Assembly: GCA_022818765.1 (NCBI GenBank)
Contig: CP063810.1
Location: forward strand, 327,533-391,532
DNA: 64,000 nt
From: Bordetella sp.
Lineage (GTDB): Bacteria; Pseudomonadota; Gammaproteobacteria; Burkholderiales; Burkholderiaceae_B
Direction of reading: 5' to 3'
Below are positions 18,867 through 29,635 of the stretch, piece after piece. The stretch's first letter is position 1. Every line of letters starts with the position of its first letter. The notes beneath the pieces are model-generated. The model was not told where the DNA came from, did no database searches, and saw only the letters and a list, made by a program, of their open reading frames with translations. Position numbers and translations under genes: made by a program.

Positions 18867-19895
18867 ATGTCAATCAGATTTTTTTCCATTCTTATGATGA
18901 GCTTGGCAATTTTTTGCCACTCTTATTCTTTTGCTAATTTTCCAGAAAAAATTAATTTATATACTACTCGAGAACCTAAACTTATAAAACCTTTATTAAA
19001 TGCTTTTACAAAAGAAACAAATATTCTTGTCAACACAATATTTGTAAAAGATGGGCTTCTTGAACGAGTGAAGTCAGAAGGCATTAGATCACCTGCCGAT
19101 GTATTGATGACTGTAGACATTGGAAATCTTTTAGATCTTGTTCAAGCTGGAATAACTCAGAATATTAAGTCGGAAATCCTTGAATCTGTTATTCCAAATA
19201 ATCTCCGTGGAACAAATGGTGAATGGTTCTCACTCTCATTGCGAGATCGTGTGTTATATATTGAAAAGGATATGAATATCAGCAATTTTAATTATGAAGA
19301 TCTTGCTAGATTAGAATGGAAAGGAAAAGTTTGCATTCGATCTGGTCAACACCCTTATAATATAGCACTGATAGCAGCAATGATTGCACATAATGGAATA
19401 CATGAGACAGAAAAATGGTTGCGTGATGTAAAATATAATTTAGCTAGAAAAGCGACAGGAGGCGATCGTGATGTAGCTCGAGATATACTTGGAGGAATAT
19501 GTGATATAGGTCTCGCGAATGCTTACTATGTTGGTCATATGAAAAACGCTCCATTAGGTTCTGATGCTAGAAAATGGGGAGATGCTATACGAGTAATAAG
19601 ACCAAAATTCTCAAAAAGTGGTGGAACACACGTCAATATTAGCGGTGCAGCTGTAGCCAAACACTCACCTAACATAAATAATGCTATTAAATTTTTGGAA
19701 TTCTTAGTTTCAGAAGAAGCACAAACTTTATATGCAAAAATTAATTATGAACATCCCATACGATCCGGAATTGAAATTGATCCTGTTATTAGTAATTTAG
19801 GTCCATTTAAAGTTGATACTTTATCTCTTGATGAGATTGCTAGATTTCGCAAAAAAGCAAGTGAATTAGTTGATCAAATAGGTTTTGATAATTAA
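18867..19895 (+). CDS. fbpA: Fe(III) ABC transporter periplasmic binding protein
   Basis: A 342-residue protein with a Sec signal peptide (cleavage near SYSFA, residue 23). The mature part begins INLYTTREPKLIKPLL, the FbpA/FutA family N-terminus. It includes the tyrosine pair of ANAYYVGHM that coordinates ferric iron in the family, and GGTHVNISGAAV. It delivers Fe3+ to FbpB and FbpC, encoded directly downstream. A GGAG ribosome-binding site precedes the ATG. I looked for a Fur box in the upstream 299 bases and saw none. Confidence 0.92.
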   Translation: MSIRFFSILMMSLAIFCHSYSFANFPEKINLYTTREPKLIKPLLNAFTKETNILVNTIFVKDGLLERVKSEGIRSPADVLMTVDIGNLLDLVQAGITQNIKSEILESVIPNNLRGTNGEWFSLSLRDRVLYIEKDMNISNFNYEDLARLEWKGKVCIRSGQHPYNIALIAAMIAHNGIHETEKWLRDVKYNLARKATGGDRDVARDILGGICDIGLANAYYVGHMKNAPLGSDARKWGDAIRVIRPKFSKSGGTHVNISGAAVAKHSPNINNAIKFLEFLVSEEAQTLYAKINYEHPIRSGIEIDPVISNLGPFKVDTLSLDEIARFRKKASELVDQIGFDN

Positions 19896-19922
19896 GGATT
19901 TCAGAAAATTTACACACGTTTT

Positions 19923-21590
19923 ATGCAAATTTATTTTTCTCGATGGTTATCATATATTCAAGCTGAACGTGGATTGATTTGGTTATTAAGCTCTATATCG
20001 ATTTCATTATTTGTACTAATTCCTTTCTTAGTACTTGCTTGGTGGAGTGTTTATGGAGATTCAGACATTTGGAAACATTTAATTATTTATGTAATTCCCT
20101 ATGCTTCTAAAAATACAATTACACTTTTAATTGGTGTAGGATTTTTGGTAAGTTTTCTTGGAACCGGTTGTGCTTGGTTAGTTACTGCATATGATTTTCC
20201 TTCAAAAAGAACTTTAGAATGGGCTCTTCTTTTGCCATTATCCGTTCCGACATACATTGTTGCCTTTGCCTATTTAGATATTCTTCATCCTATAGGACCT
20301 GTGCAATCAGCAATACGATATATATTTGGTTTTGACAATCCACGCCAATTTCATTTACCTGATATTCGATCAATTTATGGAGCTATTTTTGTATTAGGTT
20401 TTGTGCTATATCCATATGTTTATCTTAGTACTAGAGCTTTATTTATGATGCAAGCTTCTAATTTATTAGAAACAGCTCGTTCTTTAGGATCTGGAAAGTT
20501 TGATATTTTCTTTCGAGTAGCTTTTCCTTTAGCTCGACCTGCTATTTCTATAGGTTTAAGTCTTGCTTTGTTAGAAACATTAAATGATATTGGTGCTTCA
20601 GAATTTTTGGGAGTTCAAACTTTAACAACCTCAATTTATACAACCTGGATTACAAGATCAGATTTAGGTAGTGCAGCACAAATCTCCATAATGATGCTTA
20701 TCATAGTGATTTCTTTAATATTTTTGGAAAATTTTGGGATAAAAAAAAAGAATCAAATTAATACACAAATACGAACTATGAAAGGTAAAAAACTGAAACA
20801 AAAAGGTCAAATTTGTATTGCTATTTTTCTAGGTTGGATACCTGTTTTAATTGGATTTATAACCCCTTTTTTATATCTGATTTTGGAAACATACAAACGT
20901 TTAACTCTTGTAGGAAATATCTCTCATCAATTATTAAAAAGCTTAATAAATACGTTGATCTTAGCTTTTTCTTCTACAATCTTTACGCTAATATTTGGTT
21001 TGATTATTGCTTGGGCTGGATATAATTTGAATAAAAATAACAATTTCAATCTTGGGTATTTATCCTTAAAAATCTCTAGTTTAGGGTATGCAATACCAGC
21101 CACAGTTCTAGCTATTGGTTTGCTTACACCATTTAACTGGATAGATCACATTTTTTCAAAACTTACAAATTACCATTATAGTCAAATTTTAATGGGATCA
21201 ATTTTTGCTTTGATTTTTGCGTATATAATTCGATTTTTAGCAATTTCTACAGGATATATAGAAGCTGGATTAGCAAAAATTCAACCTGAACTCGAAGAAA
21301 TTTCACGTTTATTAGGAGAATCTTCAGGTAGCACATTGCGCCGTGTTTACTTACCTATTTTGCGCCCGACATTAATAGCAGCAGCTATGTTAATATTTGT
21401 TGATTCTATGAAGGAGCTTCCTGCTACTTTACTTCTTCGTCCAATGAATTTTGATACTTTATCAACATGGCTCTATGCTGAAGCTGTTCGTGGTACATAT
21501 GAAGAAGGTGCTATTGCAGCTTTATGCATAGTACTTGCTGGATTACTTCCAGTAGCTTTTCTATCTAAAATCAATGCGAGAATGGAATAA
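19923..21590 (+). CDS. fbpB: Fe(III) ABC transporter permease (fused two-domain)
   Basis: A 555-residue inner-membrane protein made of two homologous permease halves, each with about six hydrophobic helices. Each half has its own ATPase-contact loop, ETARSLGSGKFDIFFRVAFP in the first and EISRLLGESSGSTLRRVYLP in the second. This fused layout is typical of FbpB/SfuB iron permeases. It begins 28 bases after fbpA and ends 6 bases before fbpC, so one transcript is likely. Confidence 0.93.
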   Translation: MQIYFSRWLSYIQAERGLIWLLSSISISLFVLIPFLVLAWWSVYGDSDIWKHLIIYVIPYASKNTITLLIGVGFLVSFLGTGCAWLVTAYDFPSKRTLEWALLLPLSVPTYIVAFAYLDILHPIGPVQSAIRYIFGFDNPRQFHLPDIRSIYGAIFVLGFVLYPYVYLSTRALFMMQASNLLETARSLGSGKFDIFFRVAFPLARPAISIGLSLALLETLNDIGASEFLGVQTLTTSIYTTWITRSDLGSAAQISIMMLIIVISLIFLENFGIKKKNQINTQIRTMKGKKLKQKGQICIAIFLGWIPVLIGFITPFLYLILETYKRLTLVGNISHQLLKSLINTLILAFSSTIFTLIFGLIIAWAGYNLNKNNNFNLGYLSLKISSLGYAIPATVLAIGLLTPFNWIDHIFSKLTNYHYSQILMGSIFALIFAYIIRFLAISTGYIEAGLAKIQPELEEISRLLGESSGSTLRRVYLPILRPTLIAAAMLIFVDSMKELPATLLLRPMNFDTLSTWLYAEAVRGTYEEGAIAALCIVLAGLLPVAFLSKINARME

Positions 21591-21595
21591 ATAAA

Positions 21596-22357
21596 GTGTC
21601 CAATTTATTAGAATTAGATTCTATTTCTCTTGCTTATGATACCCCTAAAGGTTTAAAAAAAGTTATAGATTCATTATCTATGAATCTTCCTTCTGGATAT
21701 ATTGTATCTCTTCTTGGTCAATCAGGTTGTGGAAAGACAACGATTTTACGTGCTATTGCTGGATTTGAACCAGTTCGTTCTGGCGAAATTCGGGTTAATG
21801 GTCATGTTATCTCTTCGACCAATATACAAGTTCCTCCTGAGAAACGTTACATAGGTATGACATTTCAAGACTACGCTTTATTTCCTCATTTAACCGCAGA
21901 AGAAAATATAGGTTTTGGTCTTAGAAAGCTAAATCATTCTGATAAAACAAAACGCATTGATGAAATGTTTGGCTTAATTGGATTAGACAAATTAAGAAAG
22001 AATTACCCACATGAAATGTCAGGAGGTCAGCAGCAACGCATTACATTAGCACGTGCATTAGCCCCAGAACCAAATTTGCTTCTTTTGGATGAACCATTCT
22101 CTAATCTTGATACAGATTTACGAGAAAAAATAGCATTTGAAGTTCGAGATATATTGAAAAAAACTGGTCATACAGCTATTTTGGTTACTCATAATCAATT
22201 TGAAGCTTTTTCTATTGCTGATCGTATTGGCATTATATTTGATGGAAAAATTATACAATGGGATACTCCTTATAATATCAGAAACTATCCTGCTAATAGT
22301 TTTGTGAAAAATTTTATTCGTCCTGAAAGGATTTTTTGCACAAATCCTTTCATATAA
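21596..22357 (+). CDS. fbpC: Fe(III) ABC transporter ATP-binding protein
   Basis: The 253-residue ATPase starts with GTG at 21596, six bases after fbpB. It has Walker A GQSGCGKT (41-48), signature MSGGQQQRITLARAL (141-155) and Walker B LLLLDEPFSN. It powers ferric iron import through FbpB. It is shorter than the about 350-residue FbpC forms, which carry an extra C-terminal regulatory domain absent here. No terminator is obvious in the 128 bases before hemW. Confidence 0.92.
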   Translation: MSNLLELDSISLAYDTPKGLKKVIDSLSMNLPSGYIVSLLGQSGCGKTTILRAIAGFEPVRSGEIRVNGHVISSTNIQVPPEKRYIGMTFQDYALFPHLTAEENIGFGLRKLNHSDKTKRIDEMFGLIGLDKLRKNYPHEMSGGQQQRITLARALAPEPNLLLLDEPFSNLDTDLREKIAFEVRDILKKTGHTAILVTHNQFEAFSIADRIGIIFDGKIIQWDTPYNIRNYPANSFVKNFIRPERIFCTNPFI

Positions 22358-22485
22358 AATGCAATAATTAAAGTTCAATGAAGACTGAATTGAAAATTAA
22401 ATAGTTAAATTTCAAAATAAAAATTAAATTACCTGACTAGGTTTTTCTATAAAATAAGAAATTACATAATATTAGAGTCTTCTTG

Positions 22486-23736
22486 ATGAAAAAATTCAAA
22501 TTTTTTTACTATAAAAAAATGTACACTAACAATATTTACACTCCTATTCAATTTGAAAATTATTCGCCAAAAAAGCAATTATCTTGGCCAAAAGAATTAC
22601 CACCTTTATCTATTTACATCCATGTACCATGGTGTATTAAAAAATGTCCATATTGTGATTTTAATACTTATGTAAATAAGCAAAACAACAAAATTCCTGA
22701 ACGTGCTTATTTAGATGCAATTCGTTCTGATTTAGAGCAATCTTTACCTTTGATATGGGGGAGAAAAATCATATCAATATTTATTGGAGGAGGGACCCCA
22801 AATCTTCTTTCTTCCTATGCAATTGATGAATTGCTAAATATTCTAAGAAAGCTACTAAATCCTCCATCAGATATTGAAATCACTATGGAAGCTAATCCAG
22901 GAACAGTTGAATCTGAACGATTTGAAGATTATGCAAAAAGTGGAATAAATCGTTTTTCCCTAGGTATACAAAGTTTTAATGACAAGCATCTAAAAAAAAT
23001 AGGAAGACTACATAATTCCGATCAGTGTTATTCAGCTATTGAAATAGCACAAAAATCAGTAGATAAAATAAACATCGATATTATGTTCGCTTTACCAGAA
23101 CAAAATATTAAAGAATGTTTATTAGATATAAAACAAGCAATAAAATTAGGAATAAATCATATATCTGCTTACCAACTATCCATTGAACCAAATACTATTT
23201 TTTTTAAAAAACCACCCAAAGTTCCCAATAATGATTCAAGTGCAAATATGCAAGATATTATTGAGATGGAATTAGCACAAAATAGTTTTGAACGATATGA
23301 AGTATCTTCTTACGCTATTAATGGGAATAAATCGGTACATAATATGAATTATTGGCAATTTGGAGATTATCTTGGTCTGGGGCCTGGGGCTCATGGTAAA
23401 ATATCACTTAATGGAAAAATTATTCGGCAGATTCGATTACATAATCCAAATTTATGGATAAAGAATGCCATTATTGGTAATGGAAATCATATTTTAGAAG
23501 AACGAATAATTTCTGTTAATGAACTACCTTTTGAATTCATGCTTAATGCTTTGCGATTAAAGAATGGAGTAGAAACAAGTTTATTTTATAAACGAACGGG
23601 TCTTTTTTTAACAAAAATCACAAATAAATTAAGAAAAGCTTGTAAATCTAACTTATTAGACAATGATCCTAGATATTTAAAGGCAACCCAAATGGGATGG
23701 CGTTACTTAAGTAATTTACAGGAGATTTTTTTATAA
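22486..23736 (+). CDS. hemW: HemW, radical SAM heme chaperone
   Basis: From the ATG at 22486 the protein has 416 residues. The radical SAM motif is HVPWCIKKCPYCDF with Cys50, Cys54 and Cys57 for the 4Fe-4S cluster. GGGTPNLL, MEANPGTVE, NRFSLGIQSF and GLGPGAHG follow in the HemW order. These proteins were long annotated as oxygen-independent coproporphyrinogen oxidase but act as heme-trafficking chaperones; the true HemN has an additional upstream Cys. A start at Met12 would also be plausible because the first residues are not conserved. Confidence 0.92.
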   Translation: MKKFKFFYYKKMYTNNIYTPIQFENYSPKKQLSWPKELPPLSIYIHVPWCIKKCPYCDFNTYVNKQNNKIPERAYLDAIRSDLEQSLPLIWGRKIISIFIGGGTPNLLSSYAIDELLNILRKLLNPPSDIEITMEANPGTVESERFEDYAKSGINRFSLGIQSFNDKHLKKIGRLHNSDQCYSAIEIAQKSVDKINIDIMFALPEQNIKECLLDIKQAIKLGINHISAYQLSIEPNTIFFKKPPKVPNNDSSANMQDIIEMELAQNSFERYEVSSYAINGNKSVHNMNYWQFGDYLGLGPGAHGKISLNGKIIRQIRLHNPNLWIKNAIIGNGNHILEERIISVNELPFEFMLNALRLKNGVETSLFYKRTGLFLTKITNKLRKACKSNLLDNDPRYLKATQMGWRYLSNLQEIFL

Positions 23737-23756
23737 AAATCAGACTGTGAGAATTT

Positions 23757-23829
23757 CATGATATCCATATTCCAATGTATGTTGCTAACAATTTTATATT
23801 AGACTGGTACAGTGAATATCGATATCATG
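23757..23829. repeat. Inverted repeat upstream of glnA
   Basis: CATGATATCCATATTC (23757-23772) and GAATATCGATATCATG (23814-23829) are complementary over 16 bases with one mismatch, separated by 41 bases. It sits between the hemW stop and the glnA start. The wide loop is poor for a terminator; paired operator half-sites or a leader structure are possible. Confidence 0.45.
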
Positions 23830-23888
23830 TAAACAATTGTCTCAAATTTGTCTAAATTTTATTAATATTTAATAGGGGAAGGTAAAAC

Positions 23889-25301
23889 ATGGCCAGCCTT
23901 AAAGGCGTTCTCAAAGATATAATTGATAAAGAAGTGAAATTTGTTGATTTTCGTTTTACAGATACAACAGGTCGCGAACATCACGTTACTATCCCTACTA
24001 GTGCTATCAACGAAGATAAATTAGAGAACGGACAAGCTTTTGATGCCTCTTCAATTCCAGGATGGAAAGGTATAGAAGCATCAGATATGATCTTGATCCC
24101 AGACTTAGATACAGCTAATTTGGATCCATTTCATGAGGAAGTTACATTGATTATGAATTGCAATGTAGTTGAGCCTCCAGATATGAATGGATATGATCGT
24201 GACCCACGTTCATTAGCTAAGCGCGCAGAAGCTTATTTAAAAGCTTCTAATCTTGGAGATAATGCTTATTTTGGTCCTGAACCGGAATTTTTTGTATTTG
24301 ATAGTGTGATCTGGGATACAAATATGTCAGGCTCTTTTGTAAAAATTAAATCAGATGAAGCTTCTTGGTCAAGTGGAGTTGAAAGAAACGGAAACAATAT
24401 AGGTCATAGGCCTGGAACTAAAGGCGGTTATTTTCGAATTCCTCCTATAGATTCTTTTTATGATATGCGTTCAGAAATGTCATTATTAATGGAAAGAATG
24501 GGATTACCTGTTGAAGTCCATCATCATGAAGTTGCTGCTCCAGGTCAGTTGGAAATTGGTACTAAGTTTAATACATTATTGAAACGTGCTGATTGGACTC
24601 AAATGATGAAATATGTTATTCGAAATGTTGCTCATAACTATGGAAAAACAGCAACATTCATGCCAAAGCCTATTGTCGGAGATAATGGATCTGGAATGCA
24701 TGTTCATCAATCAATCTGGAAAGATGGAAAAAACTTGTTTTCTGGAAGTAGTTATGCAGGACTTTCTGAATTTGCTTTATATTATATTGGTGGAATCATA
24801 AAGCATGCTCGTGCTTTAAATGCAATTACAAATCCAGGAACAAATTCATATAAACGTTTAGTTCCGAACTATGAAGCACCAATCAAATTGGCTTACTCAG
24901 CTAACAATCGATCTGCATCTATTAGAATTCCATATGAAAATAATCCAAATAATCGTCGAATAGAAACACGATTTCCTGATTCCCTCGCAAACCCATACCT
25001 AGCTTTTTCTGCTCTCATGATGGCTGGACTTGATGGTGTGCAAAACAAAATTCATCCAGGAGAACCTGCTGATAAAAATTTATATAATTTAACTCCAGAG
25101 GAAGATGCTACAATACCAACCGTATGTAATTCTTTGGAAGAAGCTCTTGTTACCCTTGATAAGGATCGTGAATTTTTGACCCGGGGCGGGGTATTTACTA
25201 ATGGTATGTTGGATGCATTTATAGAATTAAAATTGCAAGATGTAGAGCGACTTAGAATATCAACACATCCAGTTGAATTTGACCTTTATTACAGTTTATA
25301 A
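23889..25301 (+). CDS. glnA: Glutamine synthetase, type I
   Basis: The 470-residue enzyme makes glutamine from glutamate, ammonia and ATP. Family motifs are present: [17 protein letters not shown] near 51, the FGPEPEFF metal-binding segment (128-135), the [19 protein letters not shown]-binding block (260-275) and [17 protein letters not shown]. Tyr399 in NLYNLTPEE is the position adenylylated by GlnE in the GSI-beta class, so covalent control is possible if GlnE exists elsewhere. AGGGGAAGG precedes the ATG. A strong hairpin follows the stop. No sigma-54 promoter (GG-N10-GC) is evident. Confidence 0.97.
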   Translation: MASLKGVLKDIIDKEVKFVDFRFTDTTGREHHVTIPTSAINEDKLENGQAFDASSIPGWKGIEASDMILIPDLDTANLDPFHEEVTLIMNCNVVEPPDMNGYDRDPRSLAKRAEAYLKASNLGDNAYFGPEPEFFVFDSVIWDTNMSGSFVKIKSDEASWSSGVERNGNNIGHRPGTKGGYFRIPPIDSFYDMRSEMSLLMERMGLPVEVHHHEVAAPGQLEIGTKFNTLLKRADWTQMMKYVIRNVAHNYGKTATFMPKPIVGDNGSGMHVHQSIWKDGKNLFSGSSYAGLSEFALYYIGGIIKHARALNAITNPGTNSYKRLVPNYEAPIKLAYSANNRSASIRIPYENNPNNRRIETRFPDSLANPYLAFSALMMAGLDGVQNKIHPGEPADKNLYNLTPEEDATIPTVCNSLEEALVTLDKDREFLTRGGVFTNGMLDAFIELKLQDVERLRISTHPVEFDLYYSL

Positions 25302-25335
25302 AAACTCTATAAATTCATATTTAATATAATAAAAA

Positions 25336-25393
25336 ATAATTTTAGAAACCGTAATTCTTAGAAACACATAAAATTTACGGTTTCTAAAATTAT
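25336..25393. terminator. Bidirectional terminator between glnA and speG
   Basis: A perfect 19-bp stem (25336-25354 with 25375-25393) has a 20-base loop. It lies between two convergent genes. A/T tracts on the outer sides of the arms give a U-rich tail in either direction. Confidence 0.7.
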
Positions 25394-25429
25394 TAGAAAT
25401 CTTTGGATTAATCTTGTATATATCTAACA

Positions 25430-26017
25430 TTAATTTTTATGTTGATATGTAGATGACCAATCGCATAATATCGATGCATTTTCAGGAATTGTCTTAGAAT
25501 CTTGAAAATAATTGATTTGTAATATTCCCATTCTATAGGCATCTCTATAAATTCCATTTGAAAAAAATTCTTGATATAAAATTCCTTCTATAACAAATCC
25601 ACATTGCTTATAAATATGAACAGCTACAATATTATCTATATCAACAACCAAATATACTTTATGTAAATTCAATATTCTAAAAGCATAATTGATAGCAATC
25701 CTAGTAGCGCTTTTAGCATATCCACGTCCTTGAAAATTCGGAGCGATTATTATTTGAAATTCAGCTCGTCGATGAATGTAGTCAATCTCGACTAATTCTA
25801 CTAATCCTGCTGGTTGATCGCTAATATGTTCAACAATAAATCGTCGTTCATATTGGTCATGAATATGACGATTATATAGTGAAACTAGTTCATCATATGC
25901 TTCATATGGCTCTTCAAACCAATATCTCATTATTGCATCATTATTATTTAATTTATGAACAAATAACAGATCAGTATTTTCTAATGGTCGTAATCTAATA
26001 TCGGTACATGCCGACAT
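25430..26017 (-). CDS. speG: Spermidine N1-acetyltransferase
   Basis: A GNAT-fold acetyltransferase closely resembling enteric SpeG along its whole core: [59 protein letters not shown] and the acetyl-CoA loop QGRGYAKSA. SpeG acetylates spermidine and spermine to lower their toxicity. The ATG at 26017 (195 residues) is preferred because AGGA lies 7 bases before it; an ATG at 26029 would add four residues and overlap that site. The C-terminal 25 residues do not look conserved. It is convergent with glnA. Confidence 0.88.
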   Translation of the reverse strand: MSACTDIRLRPLENTDLLFVHKLNNNDAIMRYWFEEPYEAYDELVSLYNRHIHDQYERRFIVEHISDQPAGLVELVEIDYIHRRAEFQIIIAPNFQGRGYAKSATRIAINYAFRILNLHKVYLVVDIDNIVAVHIYKQCGFVIEGILYQEFFSNGIYRDAYRMGILQINYFQDSKTIPENASILCDWSSTYQHKN

Positions 26018-26171
26018 ATTTTTCCTCATTTCAGCTTGAAAAATTTAAAAGAATAAAATTTAATTAATTATTACCGATAAGTTAAATATTTTATTTTATA
26101 AATCTTCAATTTTTTATTTTTTTGTGAAAAATTATTTCAATTAATTGAGATTTAACGTGGATAAAAAAATT

Positions 26172-26954
26172 ATGAAAATAGCTACTTGGAATGTAAACTC
26201 TTTAAATGTGCGCTTAGAACAAGTTATAGAATGGTTAAAGTTTAATTCTGTTGATGTTTTATGTCTTCAAGAAATTAAAATGATTAATGAAAAATTTCCT
26301 AGCAAAGTTTTTAGTGAAATAGGTTATCATTGTGTTTTTTCTGGACAGAAAACCTACAATGGTGTTGCTATCATCAGTAAAAAAATAGGTTCTGATATTT
26401 TATATAAAATAACTGAATCTGATGATGCTCAAAAGCGTTTTATTGCTATGACCATCTCTTCCTCTTTAAATCAAAAAATTCGCATTATTTGCATTTATTG
26501 TCCAAATGGACAATCTATAGAAAGTGAAAAATACATCTATAAATTAAAATGGTTTGAATCTTTATATCATTTTTTGAAAAAAGAATTGAAATTCTATCAA
26601 TATTGCGCAATTCTAGGAGATTATAATGTTGCGCCATCAAATATTGATACTTATAATCCTGAAATTATAAGTGATAATATTTTGATTTCTAAGTTGGAAC
26701 GTAAAGCTTTCAATCGTCTTTTAAAATTAGGTCTATTTGATGCTTTCCGTCTTTTTGAACAACCTGAAAAATCTTTTACTTGGTGGGATTATAGGAGAGA
26801 ATCTTTTAAAAAAAATATAGGATTTCGAATTGATCACATACTATTATCCAAGGAATTATGTAAAATTTGTAATGATTGTTCAATTGATTTTACCCCTCGT
26901 AAAAAAAAGAGACCTTCAGATCATACTCCAGTAATAGCAACATTAGATTTCTAA
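26172..26954 (+). CDS. xth: Exodeoxyribonuclease III
   Basis: The 260-residue enzyme begins MKIATWNVNSLNVRL at the ATG at 26172; an upstream TTG extension is not conserved. Glu34 in LQEIKM binds the metal, GDYNVAP and the terminal SDHTPV carry the remaining catalytic Asp and His. It is an AP endonuclease and 3'-5' exonuclease in base-excision repair. It stands alone between speG and a tRNA gene. Confidence 0.95.
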   Translation: MKIATWNVNSLNVRLEQVIEWLKFNSVDVLCLQEIKMINEKFPSKVFSEIGYHCVFSGQKTYNGVAIISKKIGSDILYKITESDDAQKRFIAMTISSSLNQKIRIICIYCPNGQSIESEKYIYKLKWFESLYHFLKKELKFYQYCAILGDYNVAPSNIDTYNPEIISDNILISKLERKAFNRLLKLGLFDAFRLFEQPEKSFTWWDYRRESFKKNIGFRIDHILLSKELCKICNDCSIDFTPRKKKRPSDHTPVIATLDF

Positions 26955-26975
26955 AAAAATTTAGCATTAATTTAT

Positions 26976-27048
26976 GGGGCGGTAGCTCAGATGGTAGAGC
27001 ATCGCGTTCGCAATGCGAAGGTCGGGAGTTCAAACCTCCTCCGCTCCA
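26976..27048 (+). tRNA. tRNA-Ala (CGC)
   Basis: A 73-base cloverleaf can be drawn fully: acceptor GGGGCGG/CCGCTCC, D-stem GCTC/GAGC, anticodon stem TCGCG/TGCGA, T-stem GGGAG/CTCCT. The loop TTCGCAA gives anticodon CGC, which reads GCG (Ala). The acceptor contains the G3-U70 wobble pair, the identity element of tRNA-Ala, and the discriminator is A. CCA is not encoded. Confidence 0.93.
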
Positions 27049-27097
27049 CAAAAAAATCTTTTTAATGTTTTAATTTTTAGGATATGTCCAAAATAAG

Positions 27098-29260
27098 CTA
27101 CACCTTTATTTCTTTATGAGGTTGAGATCTTTCATCGTTAGAAATATCTTTTTGCTGATTAGAATCAATTAGAACTTTCATAGATAAACGTAAACGTCCT
27201 TTATCATCAGCTTCAATAAGTTTTACTCGAACTTGTTGTCCAACACTCAAAATATCATTAACGCTATTAATTCGATAATTAGCTATCTCTGAAATATGTA
27301 ATAAACCATCCTTTCCAGGAAGAATTTGTATAATTGCACCAAAATCTAAAATTCGCAAAACTTGACCGTCATATATTTGTCCAACTTCTACATCAGCTGT
27401 TAATTCATTAATTCGACGCTTTGCTTCAATAGTTTTTTTCTCATCAACACTTGAAATGATAATTGTACCATTATCAGAAATATCAATTTGAGCTCCAGTT
27501 TCCTCAGTCAAAGTTCGAATAGTCGCTCCCCCCTTTCCAATTACATCGCGAATTTTCTCTGGTTTAATTGTCAATGTAACCATGCTTGGAGCGAAAATTG
27601 ATAATTGGTTTCGAGATGATTCCAAAGTTTTTTTCATTTCCTGTAAAATATGAAAACGACCTTCTCTTGCTTGAATTAATGCAATATGCAAGATCTCTTG
27701 AGAAATACCTTGAATTTTTATATCCATCTGTAGAGCAGTAATTCCACGTTCTGTGCCTGCAACTTTAAAATCCATATCTCCCAAATGATCTTCATCTCCT
27801 TGAATATCAGTTAAAATGGAAAACTTTCCATCTTCTAATATTAGACCCATAGCAACACCTGCTACATGATCATTAATCGGAATTCCAGCATCCATCATTG
27901 CAAGAGATCCTCCACATACTGAAGCCATTGAAGATGATCCGTTTGATTCAGTTATTTCTGAAACAAGACGAATTGTATACTGAAATTCATCAACCGATGG
28001 TAATACAGGAATCAAAGCACGCTTAGCTAAACACCCATGACCAACTTCACGTCTTTTAGGTATACCTATTCGACCTATTTCTCCGGTAGCAAATGGAGGC
28101 ATATTATAATGTAAGATAAACCGATCACGATATTCACCCATGAGAGCATCAATAATTTGTTCATTTTGTTTTGTGCCTAAAGTTGCAACAACTAATGCTT
28201 GAGTTTCACCTCGAGTAAATAAAGCACTTCCATGTGCTCTTGGCAAAACCTGCGTACGAATATTTATAGGACGAACAGATCGTGTATTACGTCCATCAAT
28301 ACGCGGTTCGCCATTTAATATATTACCCCGAATAATCTCTGATTCTATCGCGTGGAAACAATCATTAAAAATAGCATCATCTCGTGGAATTCTTCCATTA
28401 GACACTTCATCTTTAATAATTTTTTCCTTAGCTAAGGATTTAATATTATGAATTGTGGATACACGAATTTGTTTATCGGTTATTTTATATGCGTTTTTCA
28501 ATTCCTGATATGAAGTAGATTTTAAAGATGAAACTAAAATATCTTCCTTTTCAGGAGGATTCCAATCCCATTCTAATTTACCAGATTCACTAACTAAATT
28601 ATGAATATTTTCAATAACAGCTTGTAATGCTGTATGACCAAAATCCATAGCAGATAGAATTATCTCTTCAGAAAGTTGATTAGCTCCAGCTTCGACCATA
28701 ATAATTGCATTTTCACTTCCTGCAATTACTAAATCTAACTCAGAAGATGCTATCTGGATTGAATTTGGATTCAAAATATATTTTCCGTCAATATATCCAA
28801 CTCTTGCTGCTCCCACAGGAGATTCGAACGGAATGCCAGAAATTGCCAAGGCTGATGAAGCTGCAATCATCGCCACTATATCTGGATTAATTTCAGGATT
28901 AACTGATAAAGTATGAAGCATAATGTGTACTTCATTGAAGAAATTTTTAGGAAATAATGGTCGAAGAGAACGATCAATTAACCGAGAAGTTAATATTTCT
29001 TTTTCAGAAGGTTTTCCTTCTCGTTTGAAAAATCCTCCTGGAATTCGACCTACAGCATATGTTTTTTCAATATAATCAACTGTTAACGGAAAAAATCTTT
29101 GATTAGCTTTAGCTTCTCGATTAGCAACAACTGTTGCTAATACAATTGTATCTTCCATAGACACTAAAACTGAGCCATTTGATTGGCGAGCAATTTCTCC
29201 AGTTTCCAATACAACCATATGTGGACCGTACTGAAATGACTTGATTACTTTTTTAAACAT
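27098..29260 (-). CDS. pnp: Polyribonucleotide nucleotidyltransferase (PNPase)
   Basis: The 720-residue enzyme has two RNase PH-like domains, the helical domain between them, then KH ([20 protein letters not shown]) and S1 ([20 protein letters not shown]) RNA-binding domains. PNPase degrades RNA phosphorolytically from the 3' end, often with RNase [16 protein letters not shown] and [13 protein letters not shown] are characteristic of the catalytic second core. A run of six G at 27528-27533 is intact here. It follows rpsO on the same strand, the classical rpsO-pnp arrangement. Confidence 0.97.
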   Translation of the reverse strand: MFKKVIKSFQYGPHMVVLETGEIARQSNGSVLVSMEDTIVLATVVANREAKANQRFFPLTVDYIEKTYAVGRIPGGFFKREGKPSEKEILTSRLIDRSLRPLFPKNFFNEVHIMLHTLSVNPEINPDIVAMIAASSALAISGIPFESPVGAARVGYIDGKYILNPNSIQIASSELDLVIAGSENAIIMVEAGANQLSEEIILSAMDFGHTALQAVIENIHNLVSESGKLEWDWNPPEKEDILVSSLKSTSYQELKNAYKITDKQIRVSTIHNIKSLAKEKIIKDEVSNGRIPRDDAIFNDCFHAIESEIIRGNILNGEPRIDGRNTRSVRPINIRTQVLPRAHGSALFTRGETQALVVATLGTKQNEQIIDALMGEYRDRFILHYNMPPFATGEIGRIGIPKRREVGHGCLAKRALIPVLPSVDEFQYTIRLVSEITESNGSSSMASVCGGSLAMMDAGIPINDHVAGVAMGLILEDGKFSILTDIQGDEDHLGDMDFKVAGTERGITALQMDIKIQGISQEILHIALIQAREGRFHILQEMKKTLESSRNQLSIFAPSMVTLTIKPEKIRDVIGKGGATIRTLTEETGAQIDISDNGTIIISSVDEKKTIEAKRRINELTADVEVGQIYDGQVLRILDFGAIIQILPGKDGLLHISEIANYRINSVNDILSVGQQVRVKLIEADDKGRLRLSMKVLIDSNQQKDISNDERSQPHKEIKV

Positions 29261-29365
29261 GAAAAATTTTCCTTAAAAATCAAATAAATCTTCACTAGTT
29301 TAATAATTAAATTTTACTAATGTAAATTGTACTACCTAAGAATTAATTGTTTTTTTTACTGTATA

Positions 29366-29635
29366 TTATTTTCTCAATCCTAATCTATCTATCAATGACT
29401 TATAAGAATTTGCATTACGAAGTTTTAAATAATCAAGCAATTTCCTGCGACGGCTTACCATACATAAAAGACCACGACGAGAATGATGATCCTTCATATG
29501 TGTTTTGAAATGAATTGTTAATTCGTTTATTCGTTGAGTCAACAAAGCAACTTGAACTTCAGGCGACCCTGTATCACTTTCAGTTCGTCGAAATTTTGTA
29601 ATAACATCAGATTTTTTACTATTAGTTCTAGACAT
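29366..29635 (-). CDS. rpsO: 30S ribosomal protein S15
   Basis: The 89-residue protein is full-length S15: [20 protein letters not shown], the [19 protein letters not shown] segment and [11 protein letters not shown]. It binds 16S rRNA in the platform of the small subunit. It heads the rpsO-pnp unit. S15 represses its own translation in enteric bacteria; the leader here was not resolved into a pseudoknot. Confidence 0.97.
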   Translation of the reverse strand: MSRTNSKKSDVITKFRRTESDTGSPEVQVALLTQRINELTIHFKTHMKDHHSRRGLLCMVSRRRKLLDYLKLRNANSYKSLIDRLGLRK

